NCBI RefSeq assembly: GCF_000010985.1
Contig: NC_013939.1
Span: 1,951,501-2,015,500, forward strand
Reading direction: 5' to 3'
From: Deferribacter desulfuricans SSM1
GTDB taxonomy: Bacteria > Chrysiogenota > Deferribacteres > Deferribacterales > Deferribacteraceae
Length of the DNA: 64,000 nucleotides
Positions 36,472-46,415 of the stretch are shown piece after piece; the first letter of the stretch is position 1, and every line of letters begins with the position of its first letter. The notes below the pieces were generated by a model. The model made no database searches, was not told where the DNA came from, and worked only from the letters and a program-made list of their open reading frames with translations. The position numbers and the translations under genes are program-made.

Positions 36472-37714
36472 TCTCTTAAAAAATCTAATAAACCATATAT
36501 CGCCAGCAAATCTGGTAAAAGAAAAGGTAAAAGTTGATGGTAATACTTTAGTAATTAACGATAAAAAATATGACATCAAAGATAAGAAAATCTATATAGT
36601 TGGCTCTGGTAAAGCATCTGTTTACATGGCAAAAGGTTTAATTGAAATACTCGGGGAAAAACTTGCTGGAGGATTAATCATTTCAAATTTCCCTTATCAG
36701 CTTGAAAAGATAGATGTTTTAGTAGGCTCTCACCCTTATCCAGATACAAAATCTGTTAATGCTACAAAAAAACTTATAGATTATTTAAGCTCCCTTGATA
36801 AAGATGATTTTGTTATATATCTTTTAAGTGGTGGCACATCAGCCCTACTAGAATTACCTACTGATGAAATCTCTATAAACGAATTAAATGAAATCACAAA
36901 AAAACTAATGAATCTAGGACTAACAATAAACGAATTAAACAGCATAAGAAAAAAATTGTCACAAGTAAAAGGTGGTAAATTACTAAAATTCATCAAATCA
37001 GAAACTGTTGTCTTGGTGCTTTCTGATGTAGTTAATGATAAATTAGAATTTATCGGCTCAGCACCACTCTACCCATCAAATGAAAATACTTCTAAAATTT
37101 TAAAAAAATATAATCTAAATAAAGTTCTCACTGAAAATCTATATAACCTTTTACAAACAAACGAAAAGGTTAAATTATCTACCCCAGATCACCATATTAT
37201 TGGAAGTAATAAAGAAGCACTAACGTTTGCAAAAAAATATCTAGAAAAATCAGGTATTAAAACTATAGTTATCACTTCTTACTATCAAAAAGATGCAGAA
37301 ACACTTGGAGCGCTTTTTGCTGGGATTTATAAAAATATACTATTTGATGGTTTCCCTTCTAAAAAACCTGTTGCAGTTATTGCTGGTGGTGAATCCACCG
37401 TAAATGTTACAGGTAGTGGTAAAGGTGGCAGAAATCAGCATTTAGTTTTATCTTTCTTAAACTCAATAGAATGTTTTGAAAAAAACAGCTTGTTTTTCAG
37501 CTTTGGTACTGATGGAATAGATGGCCCTACAGATGCTGCAGGCGCATTTATTGATTATAAAGTTTATGAAAAAGTAAAAAAAGCAGATTTAGATATGGAA
37601 CAATGCTTGATTAATTCAGACTCTTACAACTTTTTCAGAGAAGTAAACGGTCTAATAAAAACTGGTCCGACAGGCACAAATGTTTGTGATATAACCTGTC
37701 TTCTTGTTTTATAG
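36452..37714 (+). CDS. Glycerate 2-kinase (GckA/MOFRL family)
   Basis: A 420-residue kinase phosphorylating glycerate to 2-phosphoglycerate, linking glycerate or serine breakdown to glycolysis. The N-terminal domain has VGSGKASVYMAKGLIE, LVGSHPYPDTKSV and LLSGGTSALLELP, then IRKKLSQVKGGKLL. The C-terminal MOFRL domain has GSGKGGRNQHLVLSFL and FGTDGIDGPTDAAGAFID. The ATG with AAGG upstream is preferred over a TTG five codons earlier; either start overlaps the methylase end. Confidence 0.92.
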   Translation: MKKLLDDLLKNLINHISPANLVKEKVKVDGNTLVINDKKYDIKDKKIYIVGSGKASVYMAKGLIEILGEKLAGGLIISNFPYQLEKIDVLVGSHPYPDTKSVNATKKLIDYLSSLDKDDFVIYLLSGGTSALLELPTDEISINELNEITKKLMNLGLTINELNSIRKKLSQVKGGKLLKFIKSETVVLVLSDVVNDKLEFIGSAPLYPSNENTSKILKKYNLNKVLTENLYNLLQTNEKVKLSTPDHHIIGSNKEALTFAKKYLEKSGIKTIVITSYYQKDAETLGALFAGIYKNILFDGFPSKKPVAVIAGGESTVNVTGSGKGGRNQHLVLSFLNSIECFEKNSLFFSFGTDGIDGPTDAAGAFIDYKVYEKVKKADLDMEQCLINSDSYNFFREVNGLIKTGPTGTNVCDITCLLVL

Positions 37715-37723
37715 GGAGGTTAG

Positions 37724-38164
37724 ATGAACAAATATTTGGTAATGCTGCTGCTTGCTGTAGCTGGAACATTTGTTTCTCTTCAAGCATCAATAAATGCAAA
37801 ACTTGCTAAATATGTAGGCTTTTTGGAAAGTGCTTTCGTATCTTTTTTTGTAGGCACCATTACACTTTTGATCTTTCTTTTTTTCAAAGGTTTTTCAGGC
37901 TTTAAACATATTGGTGAAGTACCACCAATTTATCTAACTGGTGGTATCCTTGGAGCATTTTTTGTTTTTGTTATCACTTATTCTGTCCCAAAAATAGGTG
38001 TCAGTGCAGCTTTAAGCATCACAATTGCTGTTCAACTTATTCTCGGTTTACTACTTGATAAATTTAACCCATTTGCTATAAACAGCTTCGAAGTTTCCAT
38101 ATACAATATTCTAGGTGTTGTATTGACAATAATTGGTGTAATAATGCTTACATATAACAGGTAA
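37724..38164 (+). CDS. DMT-superfamily permease, YdcZ (DUF606) type
   Basis: A 146-residue inner-membrane protein with five hydrophobic segments and the family start AVAGTFVSLQASINAKLAKYVG, then VSFFVGTITLLIFLF and ISITIAVQLILGLLLDKF-like helices. This is the half-size DMT form, which works as a dimer. The substrate is unknown. The ATG follows AGGGAGG. It ends 4 bases before the Ste24-type gene. Confidence 0.85.
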   Translation: MNKYLVMLLLAVAGTFVSLQASINAKLAKYVGFLESAFVSFFVGTITLLIFLFFKGFSGFKHIGEVPPIYLTGGILGAFFVFVITYSVPKIGVSAALSITIAVQLILGLLLDKFNPFAINSFEVSIYNILGVVLTIIGVIMLTYNR

Positions 38165-38168
38165 AATT

Positions 38169-39407
38169 ATGACATTAGCAGGTTATATAATTTTATTAAT
38201 TTTAGCTCTTTTAGATATTGCGGAAATAATTTTAGATAAAATCAATATTAATTATGCCAAAAAAATAAGCAAAAATAACCAACTCCCCTCTTTTTTAAAT
38301 CAGGAAGATTTGAATAAAAGTCTTGAATATCAATCTGCAAACATAAACCTTGAAACATTCAAATCTATTATCGATACACTTTTTATCATTTTCATTTTTG
38401 TTTCTGGGCTTATACAACAATACGCAAATTATGTATTATCAATTTCTTCAAAAGAATTTATCCAGGCCCTAATTTTCTTATTTGGAATACAATTAGTAAT
38501 GGGGTTCATAGATTTACCATTTGCTCTATATAAACAGTTTGTTATTGAAGAAAGATTTGGCTTCAACAAAATGAATCTTGCTTTATTTTTTAAAGACTTG
38601 ATTCTTTCTTCAATTATAAGTTTTATCATTTTTTCAATAATACTTTTTGCTATCATCTCATTTATCAATTATTTTGAAAAAAGTTGGTGGATTATAGGCT
38701 CTATCTTTGTATTTTTCTTTATCATTATAATCAACTATTTATATCCTACACTTATTGCTCCTCTTTTCAATAAATTCGAGCCAATTACTGACTCTGAGCT
38801 ACTTGAAAAAATAAACGAGCTATCCACAAAAAGTGGCTTTGATTTGAACAAAATTTTTAAAATGGATGCATCAAAAAGGAGTACACATGGGAACGCCTAC
38901 TTTACAGGATTTGGTAGAAAAAAAAGGGTGGTACTCTTTGACACTATTTTGGACAAACTTAACAGTGATGAAATTGTATCAGTACTTGCCCATGAACTTG
39001 GCCACTTTAAACACAAACATATTGTAAAAAATATAATCATCTCTTTTCTAATAATAACCACATCTTTTTATATCACATATACTTTAATAAACAAAGATTT
39101 CATATACGAGATTTTTGGTTTTCAAAAATCTTTGGCTACAGGTTTTTTCATAATTTCAATTCTTTTATCTCCAGCAAAATTTATTATCTCACCAATATTT
39201 TCTGCTATTTCAAGAAAATTTGAATACCAGGCTGATGCTTATGCATTGTCTCTAATCAAACAAACAACATCATTTAAAAACGCTTTAATAAAACTTTACA
39301 AAGATAACCTTTCAAACCCTTTTCCACACCCTTTGTATGTAAAAATTTATTATTCACATCCACCATTACTTGATAGAATAAAAAGGATTGATGATTATGG
39401 GAATTAA
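38169..39407 (+). CDS. M48 family membrane zinc protease (Ste24/CAAX-type)
   Basis: A 412-residue integral membrane metalloprotease. The zinc motif HELGH is at residues 275-279 with the third ligand Glu352 in FEYQADAYAL. DASKRSTHGNAYFTGFGRKK is the typical Ste24 substrate-groove segment. Several membrane helices lie before the catalytic core and two after it. Bacterial members degrade or process membrane proteins. The next gene, rseC, overlaps by 11 bases. Confidence 0.92.
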   Translation: MTLAGYIILLILALLDIAEIILDKININYAKKISKNNQLPSFLNQEDLNKSLEYQSANINLETFKSIIDTLFIIFIFVSGLIQQYANYVLSISSKEFIQALIFLFGIQLVMGFIDLPFALYKQFVIEERFGFNKMNLALFFKDLILSSIISFIIFSIILFAIISFINYFEKSWWIIGSIFVFFFIIIINYLYPTLIAPLFNKFEPITDSELLEKINELSTKSGFDLNKIFKMDASKRSTHGNAYFTGFGRKKRVVLFDTILDKLNSDEIVSVLAHELGHFKHKHIVKNIIISFLIITTSFYITYTLINKDFIYEIFGFQKSLATGFFIISILLSPAKFIISPIFSAISRKFEYQADAYALSLIKQTTSFKNALIKLYKDNLSNPFPHPLYVKIYYSHPPLLDRIKRIDDYGN

Positions 39408-39807
39408 AAAACATATTGGAACAATTGTAAAAATAGAGAACAACAAAATGTATATACAGTTTGCCAAAGAGGCTGGTTGTAGTAGCTGTGAGCATAAAGA
39501 CTCATGTGGAATAACTGAAGAAACAAATAGTTTTGATTTTGAACTACAAGAAGGTTTTAATGTGGGTGATAATGTTATTGTTTCAATCGAAGAGAAAACA
39601 CTTTATAAATCTGCTCTTTTGATTTACATCATCCCTATAATTTTAATATTATTTACAGCTATTGTTTCAAACATAATATCTACTAAACTAAATTTGGGAG
39701 AGATTTTGACACCTATTGCAACTTTACTTGTTACTGCAATTTATTTTGTTCTGTTAAGGATTAAGTTTCGCAATAAAAAAATAGATATGAAAGTTGAGAA
39801 ATTATGA
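39397..39807 (+). CDS. rseC: RseC/MucC-family membrane protein
   Basis: A 136-residue positive regulator or redox-associated membrane protein. The Cys cluster GCSSCEHKDSCG matches the family pattern CxxCxxxxxCG, and two membrane helices follow (ALLIYIIPIILILFTAIV, TPIATLLVTAIYFVLL). Relatives affect sigma-E signalling or SoxR reduction. The ATG with AAGGA nine bases upstream was chosen over two closer in-frame starts. It overlaps marC by 4 bases. Confidence 0.88.
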   Translation: MGIKKHIGTIVKIENNKMYIQFAKEAGCSSCEHKDSCGITEETNSFDFELQEGFNVGDNVIVSIEEKTLYKSALLIYIIPIILILFTAIVSNIISTKLNLGEILTPIATLLVTAIYFVLLRIKFRNKKIDMKVEKL

Positions 39808-40400
39808 AAGAAATTCTAATTTTATATTTCAAGTCCATTACTACACTATTTTTAGTCATTGATCCAGTGGGTATCATCCCTGTATATATGGCTTTAACCA
39901 AAGGGATGACGGTTAAAGAAAGAAAAAGTCTTTTAAATAAATCTATAATTGTAGCTTTTATTCTAATCGGAATATTTACAGTAGCAGGTAGTAGTATCCT
40001 TTGGCTCTTTGGGATAGATGTTCATGATTTTAGAATTGCTGGCGGTGCACTTTTTTTATTAATATCCATCCAAATAATTTTTGGTAATAATGAGTCTGAA
40101 TATGGCGAAAAGATTTCGGGTATTGTCCCTTTTGCAACCCCTATAATGGTCGGACCTGGTGTTATTACTGCAACAATAGTGTTAACAGGAACCGTGGGAG
40201 TATTACCCACATTAATTTCTGGGATAATTGCTTTTATTCTAACATATGTTATACTATATTTTGGAAGACAGATTTTAGAACTTTTAGGTCAAAATGTAGC
40301 TGATGTAATAACAAAGGTTATAGGTCTTATTCTGGCAGCTATATCGATACATTATATCAGAGAAGGTATTCTCGGAGTAATAAATCAATTTAAAAGTTAA
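39804..40400 (+). CDS. MarC-family integral membrane protein
   Basis: A 198-residue membrane protein with six hydrophobic helices. VIDPVGIIPVYMALTKGM and PFATPIMVGPGVITATIVL are the duplicated family signatures (xDPxGxxP and GPGxI). MarC was once thought to give drug resistance, but its function remains unproved. It is the last gene of the plus-strand run; its stop codon shares two bases with the stop of the convergent kinase gene, with no terminator between. Confidence 0.92.
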   Translation: MKEILILYFKSITTLFLVIDPVGIIPVYMALTKGMTVKERKSLLNKSIIVAFILIGIFTVAGSSILWLFGIDVHDFRIAGGALFLLISIQIIFGNNESEYGEKISGIVPFATPIMVGPGVITATIVLTGTVGVLPTLISGIIAFILTYVILYFGRQILELLGQNVADVITKVIGLILAAISIHYIREGILGVINQFKS

Positions 40401-41725
40401 TCGCAACTACACACTTTATCTAAAACCGGTAGCTTAACCTTAAAAGTTGTCCCTTTATTTAATCCTGATTCCACTTCTATACTGCCACCATACTGCTCAA
40501 CAATACTCTTTACTATAAAAAGTCCAACCCCTGTCCCTTCATCTTTCGTGGTAAAACTTAATGAGAATATTTTATCGATAATATCATCAGGTATACCATT
40601 TCCATTATCTGTAACTTCAATAAATATATTTTCACTAATACAATTAATCTTTATAGTAATCAGACCACCATTTCCATCTTCATATTTCTCCATAATTGCA
40701 TCTCTAGCATTTACTAAAAGGTTTAAAAATATCTGGTCTAAATGTGTCTTACTCATAAACCCACAGCAATGACAGTCGCACTGTACATCTATCTTTATGT
40801 TTTTACCTATTATCCTTCTGTAAAAATCTTTATTTTCTGATAAGTACCTACAAAAATCTATATCAATAATATCTTTTTTATTCCCAACATTTCTCATAGT
40901 AGAAATAAACTCATCCATCACTTTTGTATACTTATAAATCTGCTCCACCATACATTTTATATCTTCACTCAGCGTTTTACTCTTTAAATAATCACATATA
41001 GAAAATATTCCAGTTAACATATTCTTTAGATCATGAGCAATGTTATCTACAAATCTCCCAAGTGTTATATTCTTTTCATTTTGAATCAAATTCTTCTCAA
41101 GCCTTTTCATCTCAGTAATGTCCTGTTTTATCCCACAAAACTCTATTATTTCACCATTAGAATCAACTATTGGGAAAATAACGCTTCTATCCATATAAAA
41201 AGTACCATCTTTTTTCTTGTTTTTAAACTCACCAACCCATTTTCTCCCTGATAAAATTGTATCCCACAAGTGCTTATAAAATTCTCTACTGTGCTCTCCA
41301 CTTTTCCAAATTCTAGGATTTTCTCCACAAACTTCATTAAATGTAAATCCTGTCATTTTTTCAAAACCGTTATTTACAAACTTAATATTTCCATCTTTAT
41401 CAGTGATAATAATCCCCACTGGAGCCTGGTTTATAATAGAATTCAAAGTAAAAAACTTTTCCACAAACTGGTTAATGTTACTACGATCTTCAAAAACAAA
41501 AATCAAATTGTCTTTATAAGGACTAACTTTTACTCTAAAATTACTTCTATCCACATGTACGTCTAATAAACTTTTTCCAGTTTGTTTATAGATTTTTACT
41601 GATTTATCAAAAAGCTCATCACCAATTTTTATTTTGATAAATGACTCATTTGCATAAACCTTATTAAACTCCAAATCGGTAATAACTACAGGATCATTAA
41701 AGTTATCAAAAACACTAAAATCCAT
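40397..41725 (-). CDS. Cytoplasmic PAS sensor histidine kinase
   Basis: A 442-residue kinase without membrane helices. An N-terminal PAS-like region (1-85) is followed by a clear PAS/PAC pair (about 88-205, NQAPVGIIITDKDGNIKFVN, EFCGIKQDITEMK). The phospho-accepting His231 lies in DNIAHDLKNMLTGI. The ATPase domain has the N-box LNLLVNARDA, G1 DNGNGIPD and G2 GTGVGLFIV. A Cys patch CDCHCC (316-321) lies just before the N-box and CSCD ends the protein; both are unusual. No response regulator is adjacent. It overlaps hisD by 11 bases. Confidence 0.92.
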   Translation of the reverse strand: MDFSVFDNFNDPVVITDLEFNKVYANESFIKIKIGDELFDKSVKIYKQTGKSLLDVHVDRSNFRVKVSPYKDNLIFVFEDRSNINQFVEKFFTLNSIINQAPVGIIITDKDGNIKFVNNGFEKMTGFTFNEVCGENPRIWKSGEHSREFYKHLWDTILSGRKWVGEFKNKKKDGTFYMDRSVIFPIVDSNGEIIEFCGIKQDITEMKRLEKNLIQNEKNITLGRFVDNIAHDLKNMLTGIFSICDYLKSKTLSEDIKCMVEQIYKYTKVMDEFISTMRNVGNKKDIIDIDFCRYLSENKDFYRRIIGKNIKIDVQCDCHCCGFMSKTHLDQIFLNLLVNARDAIMEKYEDGNGGLITIKINCISENIFIEVTDNGNGIPDDIIDKIFSLSFTTKDEGTGVGLFIVKSIVEQYGGSIEVESGLNKGTTFKVKLPVLDKVCSCD

Positions 41726-42995
41726 CCCGCCCCTCTAATCTCACTTTTATAGAATTTGCATGAGCCTCGAGCCCTTCACTCTCAGCCATTTTAACAATCA
41801 ATTTGCCATACTTGTCTAAATACTCTTTAGAGCAGTTAATTATGCTACTTTTTTTAACAAAATCATAAACACCAAGTGGCGAATAAAATCTTGCAGTACC
41901 ACCTGTAGGTAATGTATGGTTTGGTCCTGCAAAATAATCTCCAATGGCCTCAGGAGTAAAGTGTCCCATAAAAATTGCCCCAGCATGCTTTATCTTATAA
42001 AGTAGTTCAAAAGGGTTTTTTACTGCTAGCTCTAAATGCTCTGGAGCTATCGAATTTGCAAACTCAATAGCTTCATCTAAATTATCAACCAAAAGTATCC
42101 CACCAAATTTATCCAGCGATTTCCTTGCAATATCTGCTCTATTTAATTTTTTTAGCTGGAAATCTAACTCTTTTTCTATTTCTATAGCAAGTTCCTTATC
42201 CCATGTGATAGTGATAGCACTTGCAAGCTCATCATGCTCAGCCTGAGAAAGCATATCTGCAGCAACATATTTCGGGTTTGCACTTTCATCAGCAATTATC
42301 AAAATTTCACTTGGCCCAGCTATCATATCTATATCTACTAATCCAAAAACCAACTTCTTTGCTAAAGCCACATAGATATTGCCTGGACCAACAATCTTAT
42401 CAACCTTTTCTACAGATTCTGTACCAAAAGCAACAGCTGCAATAGCTTGAGCCCCACCAATTAAATAAACTCTATCCACACCAGCAAGATACGCTACCCC
42501 TAAAACAAGTCTATTAATTTCACCATTTGAAGCAGGGGTTGTCATAACGACTCTATTTACTCCAGCAACTTTTGCTGGTATTACATTCATCAAAACAGTT
42601 GACGGATAACTCGCCTTTCCTCCAGGGACATAGACGGACACACTATCTATAGGTGTAACCTTCTGTCCTAAAATAGCTCCCTTACTTTCCACTAAAAAAG
42701 TTTTCTCTTTTTGATTGCTATGAAAAAGTTCTATATTGCCTTTTGCATTTACAAAAGCTGTTTTTAAATCCTCTGGGATCTCATCAAAAAAAACTTTTAA
42801 CTCTTCTCTATCAAAATAGAATTTTTCTTCTAAATTATATTTATCAAATTGGCTTGTATATTTTATCAGTGCTTTATCACCATTTAATTTTACATCATTT
42901 AAAATATCTTGCACTGTATCTAAATAATCCGCTTCTAATACTTCTCCTCTATTTATTATATCTTTTATCTTCTCAGAATCAGGGAAAAATATCAT
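41715..42995 (-). CDS. hisD: Histidinol dehydrogenase
   Basis: A 426-residue NAD-dependent zinc enzyme doing the last two oxidations of histidine synthesis. The signature VDMIAGPSEILIIADESANP is present, as are SQAEHDELASAI, SIAPEHLEL, FAGPNHTLPTGGTARFYSPL and GPGNIYVALAKK. The length is normal. No other his gene is near; it is embedded between the cyclase and kinase genes and overlaps both (17 and 11 bases), so it is cotranscribed with signalling genes. Confidence 0.97.
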   Translation of the reverse strand: MIFFPDSEKIKDIINRGEVLEADYLDTVQDILNDVKLNGDKALIKYTSQFDKYNLEEKFYFDREELKVFFDEIPEDLKTAFVNAKGNIELFHSNQKEKTFLVESKGAILGQKVTPIDSVSVYVPGGKASYPSTVLMNVIPAKVAGVNRVVMTTPASNGEINRLVLGVAYLAGVDRVYLIGGAQAIAAVAFGTESVEKVDKIVGPGNIYVALAKKLVFGLVDIDMIAGPSEILIIADESANPKYVAADMLSQAEHDELASAITITWDKELAIEIEKELDFQLKKLNRADIARKSLDKFGGILLVDNLDEAIEFANSIAPEHLELAVKNPFELLYKIKHAGAIFMGHFTPEAIGDYFAGPNHTLPTGGTARFYSPLGVYDFVKKSSIINCSKEYLDKYGKLIVKMAESEGLEAHANSIKVRLEGRDGF

Positions 42996-44049
42996 CGTTT
43001 ACCCCTATTATAGCCATTTTACCCTTCTCTTTTGCCTTATACAACCTTTCATCAGCTAATTTCAAAATAGCCTCTGGATCAACATCATTAATTTCATCAT
43101 CAGGAATCAACACAAACCCACCTGACACACCAACTTTATCTACTAGATCAAACTCTTCTAATATTTCATTTAACACTTGAAAAACTTTCTGGCTTACGCC
43201 CTTTACCATTTCCAAATTAGCTTCTGGCAAAATGAGATAAAACTCGTCACCACCAAATCTTCCAATAATGTCCGCTTTTCTAAAAGAATTTTGTAATACG
43301 CTTGTAAAACTTTTTAGAAATTCATCACCAAAAAGGTGCCCTTTGTTATCATTTATCCATTTAAAATTATCAATATCTAATAATACAAAGGCAAATGGCT
43401 TTTTGTATCTTTTAAACATATTAGTAAAACGCTCTAAAAAATCATAAAGTGCAAGTTTATTGAAAGAACCGGTGAGAAAATCTAAAAGCATCTGTTTTGA
43501 AAGCCTTTCAGAATCGTATAGCTTTCTTAAGGCAATTGAAATTTTAAAACATAGATCTTTAACAAAATCCGTACTTCTTGTCTCTATAAACTTTTTAGGA
43601 TCTCTCGAATAAAGGTTTAGAGAACCAATAATTTTGCCATCTTCAATAATAGGAGAAATAAGATATGAATTCATCTCCTTGAAAACATCAAATTCAGAAA
43701 TAAAATTTGCTCTCCCCATCCCCGAATATGTTCTTTTTTCAAGAAAAAAATACTTAAAAATCTTTCCATTTACAAAATAAACTCTATCATTTATTTCATC
43801 TGCTTCCCTATCAAAATTAAAAACTTCTCTATCAATAAATAGTGTCGCTCTATCGATTTCAAATATTTCTTCTAAATATTTTAAAGGCTTTTCTGCCAAA
43901 TCTTCTATACTTTCCGATAAGAGAAATGCATACTCTATAACTTTAAACCCTTTTTGCTTAATCTCATTTTCTTTTATGAGCTCCAAAATACCTTCGAGCT
44001 CCCTTTTTAGTTCCTGATTTTCTTTTAATATATTGTTGAGTTTACTCAA
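42979..44049 (-). CDS. GAF-GGDEF diguanylate cyclase
   Basis: A 356-residue cyclase making cyclic di-GMP. An N-terminal helix (1-35) leads into a GAF/DUF484-like sensor domain (about 40-180, including ISPIIEDGKIIGSLNLYSRD), followed by the GGDEF domain. The active site GGDEF is at 266-270. An RxxD product-inhibition site (RKAD, 257-260) lies exactly five residues before it, so the enzyme should be active and feedback controlled. No membrane segment is visible. It overlaps polA by 4 bases. A ComFB-type protein, a possible second-messenger receptor, is encoded 4.3 kb away. Confidence 0.93.
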   Translation of the reverse strand: MSKLNNILKENQELKRELEGILELIKENEIKQKGFKVIEYAFLLSESIEDLAEKPLKYLEEIFEIDRATLFIDREVFNFDREADEINDRVYFVNGKIFKYFFLEKRTYSGMGRANFISEFDVFKEMNSYLISPIIEDGKIIGSLNLYSRDPKKFIETRSTDFVKDLCFKISIALRKLYDSERLSKQMLLDFLTGSFNKLALYDFLERFTNMFKRYKKPFAFVLLDIDNFKWINDNKGHLFGDEFLKSFTSVLQNSFRKADIIGRFGGDEFYLILPEANLEMVKGVSQKVFQVLNEILEEFDLVDKVGVSGGFVLIPDDEINDVDPEAILKLADERLYKAKEKGKMAIIGVNDDIFP

Positions 44050-46415
44050 TTTTTCAGATCCCCCCAGTTTTTTCCTGTAGAATAATTCACTTTTAAAGGA
44101 ACCTTGAGTTTAATAACATTCTCCATCCTATTTTTAAACTCTTGCACAAAATCTTCTACAATATCTTCTTTTACTTCAAATAATAATTCATCATGTATCT
44201 GTAATATCATTTTAACATCAATTTGTGTTTTTTGTAAATATTTATATATATTAATCATCGCAAGTTTAATAATATCAGCAGCAGATCCCTGGATAGGTGC
44301 ATTGATGGCAATCCTTTCTGCTCTTTGTTTCAGCATTCTGTTTGCACTATTTATATCCTTAATAAACCGTTTCCTTCCCAAAATAGTTTCTGTATAACCT
44401 TTTTCTTTGGCCTCTTTAATAATGGAATCAATATAATTCTTAACACCAGGATATAAATTAAAATATCTTTCGATAAACACTTTAGCTTCACTTTGTGTGA
44501 TCCCTGTATCCCGAGCAAGCCCATATGGGCTCAATCCATAAATAATTCCAAAATTTACTGCTTTTGCAAGTCTTCTATGTTTTGGATCAACCTCTTCTAC
44601 ACCAAAAATTTCTTTTGCTGTTTTATTGTGAATATCTTCATCATTTATAAATGCATCAATTAAATTTTCGTCATTAGAAAGACTTGCAAGAATCCGAAGT
44701 TCTATCTGTGAATAATCAAAACTGACAAATCTATACCCTTTCTCTGCCTCAAAACACTCCCTTATCCTTTTTCCATAAATAGAACCTACAGGAATGTTTT
44801 GCAAATTTGGGTTTATAGAACTTATTCTCCCTGTTGCTGTTCCTGTTTGCTTAAATGTTGTATGTATCCTTTTATCATCAGCCATATAGTTTAGCAAATT
44901 TAACGTATAGGTACTTTTTAATTTGCTTAATTCTCTGTATTTTAAAATATAATCTATCAACTCAACGTGTCCCGGATTTTTAAATTTAAGCTCCTGTAGT
45001 GCCTCTTCTGATGTTGAAAAACCTGTTTTAGTTTTTTTAGCAGGCTCCAGGCCTAACTTTTCAAAAAGTATAAAGGATAACTGCTTTGGTGAATTTAAAT
45101 TAAACTCCTCCTTACAGTAATCAAAAATTTTACGTTCTATCTCTTTTAAATTTTCTTCTAATTCATCATTAATTTCATAAACTTTTTTCTCATTTATTTT
45201 TATCCCATGCTTCTCCATTTCAAATAAAATATCAATCACAGGCAGTTCAATCTCTTTATAAAGCTTTACTAATTTGTTCTCTTTTAATTTTTTAAATTCA
45301 CTTTTAGCTAGTGAAGAAACCCTTTTTACAAAAACCTCTATTTGCTCATCTTTATGCTTTTTTATCCCTCCTGAATCAGGATCATTTATCCATGAAATTA
45401 CTTTTATATCTTTCAAATTTTCATCTATATCCAATTCTACTTTCTTTTTTATCTCTTTTAAATCATAAAAATATTCAATATCCTTTACGTCATCAATTTT
45501 ATACACTACTTTTTTATCTATAAACCCTACTAACTTATTTTCTATTTCACAGACTATATCTACTAATTCATATTCATCAATTGTTTCAGTTATATCCTCG
45601 TTAAATAATCTTTTAATCACTGTTTTTAGTTCAAAATGTTCTAAAATATTTTTTAATCCCTTATCGTCATTTACTGGCGGGTAAACTTCTAAGTTTTCAA
45701 TGTACTGTAAATTTACTAATTCCAAGCTAAAATATGCTTCATCTTTGCCCTTTAAAAGTTTCTCTTTTAATTTCCCCTGAATCGATTCAATATTTTGATA
45801 CACGTTGTCTAAGCTACCAAATTCATTGATCAATTTTTCAGCAGTTTTTACACCAACCCCTTTTACTCCAGGGATATTATCCGATTGATCTCCACTTAAA
45901 GCTAAATAATCTTTAATTTGCTCAGGATATACGCCAAACTTTTCTTTTACTTTGTCCCTATTAATTATCTCTTCATTTTGATAGTCATAAATTAAAACCC
46001 TATCATTAACAAGTTGAAACAAATCCTTATCCTTAGTAATTAAATATATATTCTCCTTTTTGTACTTTTGTATTAGAGTAAAAATTATGTCATCTGCCTC
46101 AGTTGCATCTTGATATGCTACGTATACTCCAAAATAGGGTAATATTTTTTTAAGATTTTCTATTTGTGGAATCAAGTTTTCAGGTGTTTTTTCTCTTTGT
46201 GCTTTGTATTCTTTATGAATCTTATGTCTTTCAGTTTCACCTTTACTATCAAATACAACATATATTTTTTCTGGATTTAGCTTTTCTTTCAATGAAATAA
46301 TCAAATTTATAAAAGAATGCAAAACAGAGGTAGGCTCCCCTTTTGAGTTATTTAAAAGGGGAGTCTTGTAAAATATTCTATAACTTACTGAATGACCATC
46401 AATAATAACAATCAT
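44046..46415 (-). CDS. polA: DNA polymerase I with a degenerate proofreading region
   Basis: 789 residues, against about 930 in E. coli. The 5'-3' exonuclease (1-270) is intact: [40 protein letters not shown]. Residues about 280-385 replace the 3'-5' exonuclease, with only about 105 residues and no DxE motif, so proofreading should be lost. The polymerase domain (about 385-789) is complete: [30 protein letters not shown] and [11 protein letters not shown]. It acts in Okazaki fragment processing and repair. It overlaps ilvE and the cyclase by 4 bases each. Confidence 0.96.
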   Translation of the reverse strand: MIVIIDGHSVSYRIFYKTPLLNNSKGEPTSVLHSFINLIISLKEKLNPEKIYVVFDSKGETERHKIHKEYKAQREKTPENLIPQIENLKKILPYFGVYVAYQDATEADDIIFTLIQKYKKENIYLITKDKDLFQLVNDRVLIYDYQNEEIINRDKVKEKFGVYPEQIKDYLALSGDQSDNIPGVKGVGVKTAEKLINEFGSLDNVYQNIESIQGKLKEKLLKGKDEAYFSLELVNLQYIENLEVYPPVNDDKGLKNILEHFELKTVIKRLFNEDITETIDEYELVDIVCEIENKLVGFIDKKVVYKIDDVKDIEYFYDLKEIKKKVELDIDENLKDIKVISWINDPDSGGIKKHKDEQIEVFVKRVSSLAKSEFKKLKENKLVKLYKEIELPVIDILFEMEKHGIKINEKKVYEINDELEENLKEIERKIFDYCKEEFNLNSPKQLSFILFEKLGLEPAKKTKTGFSTSEEALQELKFKNPGHVELIDYILKYRELSKLKSTYTLNLLNYMADDKRIHTTFKQTGTATGRISSINPNLQNIPVGSIYGKRIRECFEAEKGYRFVSFDYSQIELRILASLSNDENLIDAFINDEDIHNKTAKEIFGVEEVDPKHRRLAKAVNFGIIYGLSPYGLARDTGITQSEAKVFIERYFNLYPGVKNYIDSIIKEAKEKGYTETILGRKRFIKDINSANRMLKQRAERIAINAPIQGSAADIIKLAMINIYKYLQKTQIDVKMILQIHDELLFEVKEDIVEDFVQEFKNRMENVIKLKVPLKVNYSTGKNWGDLKN

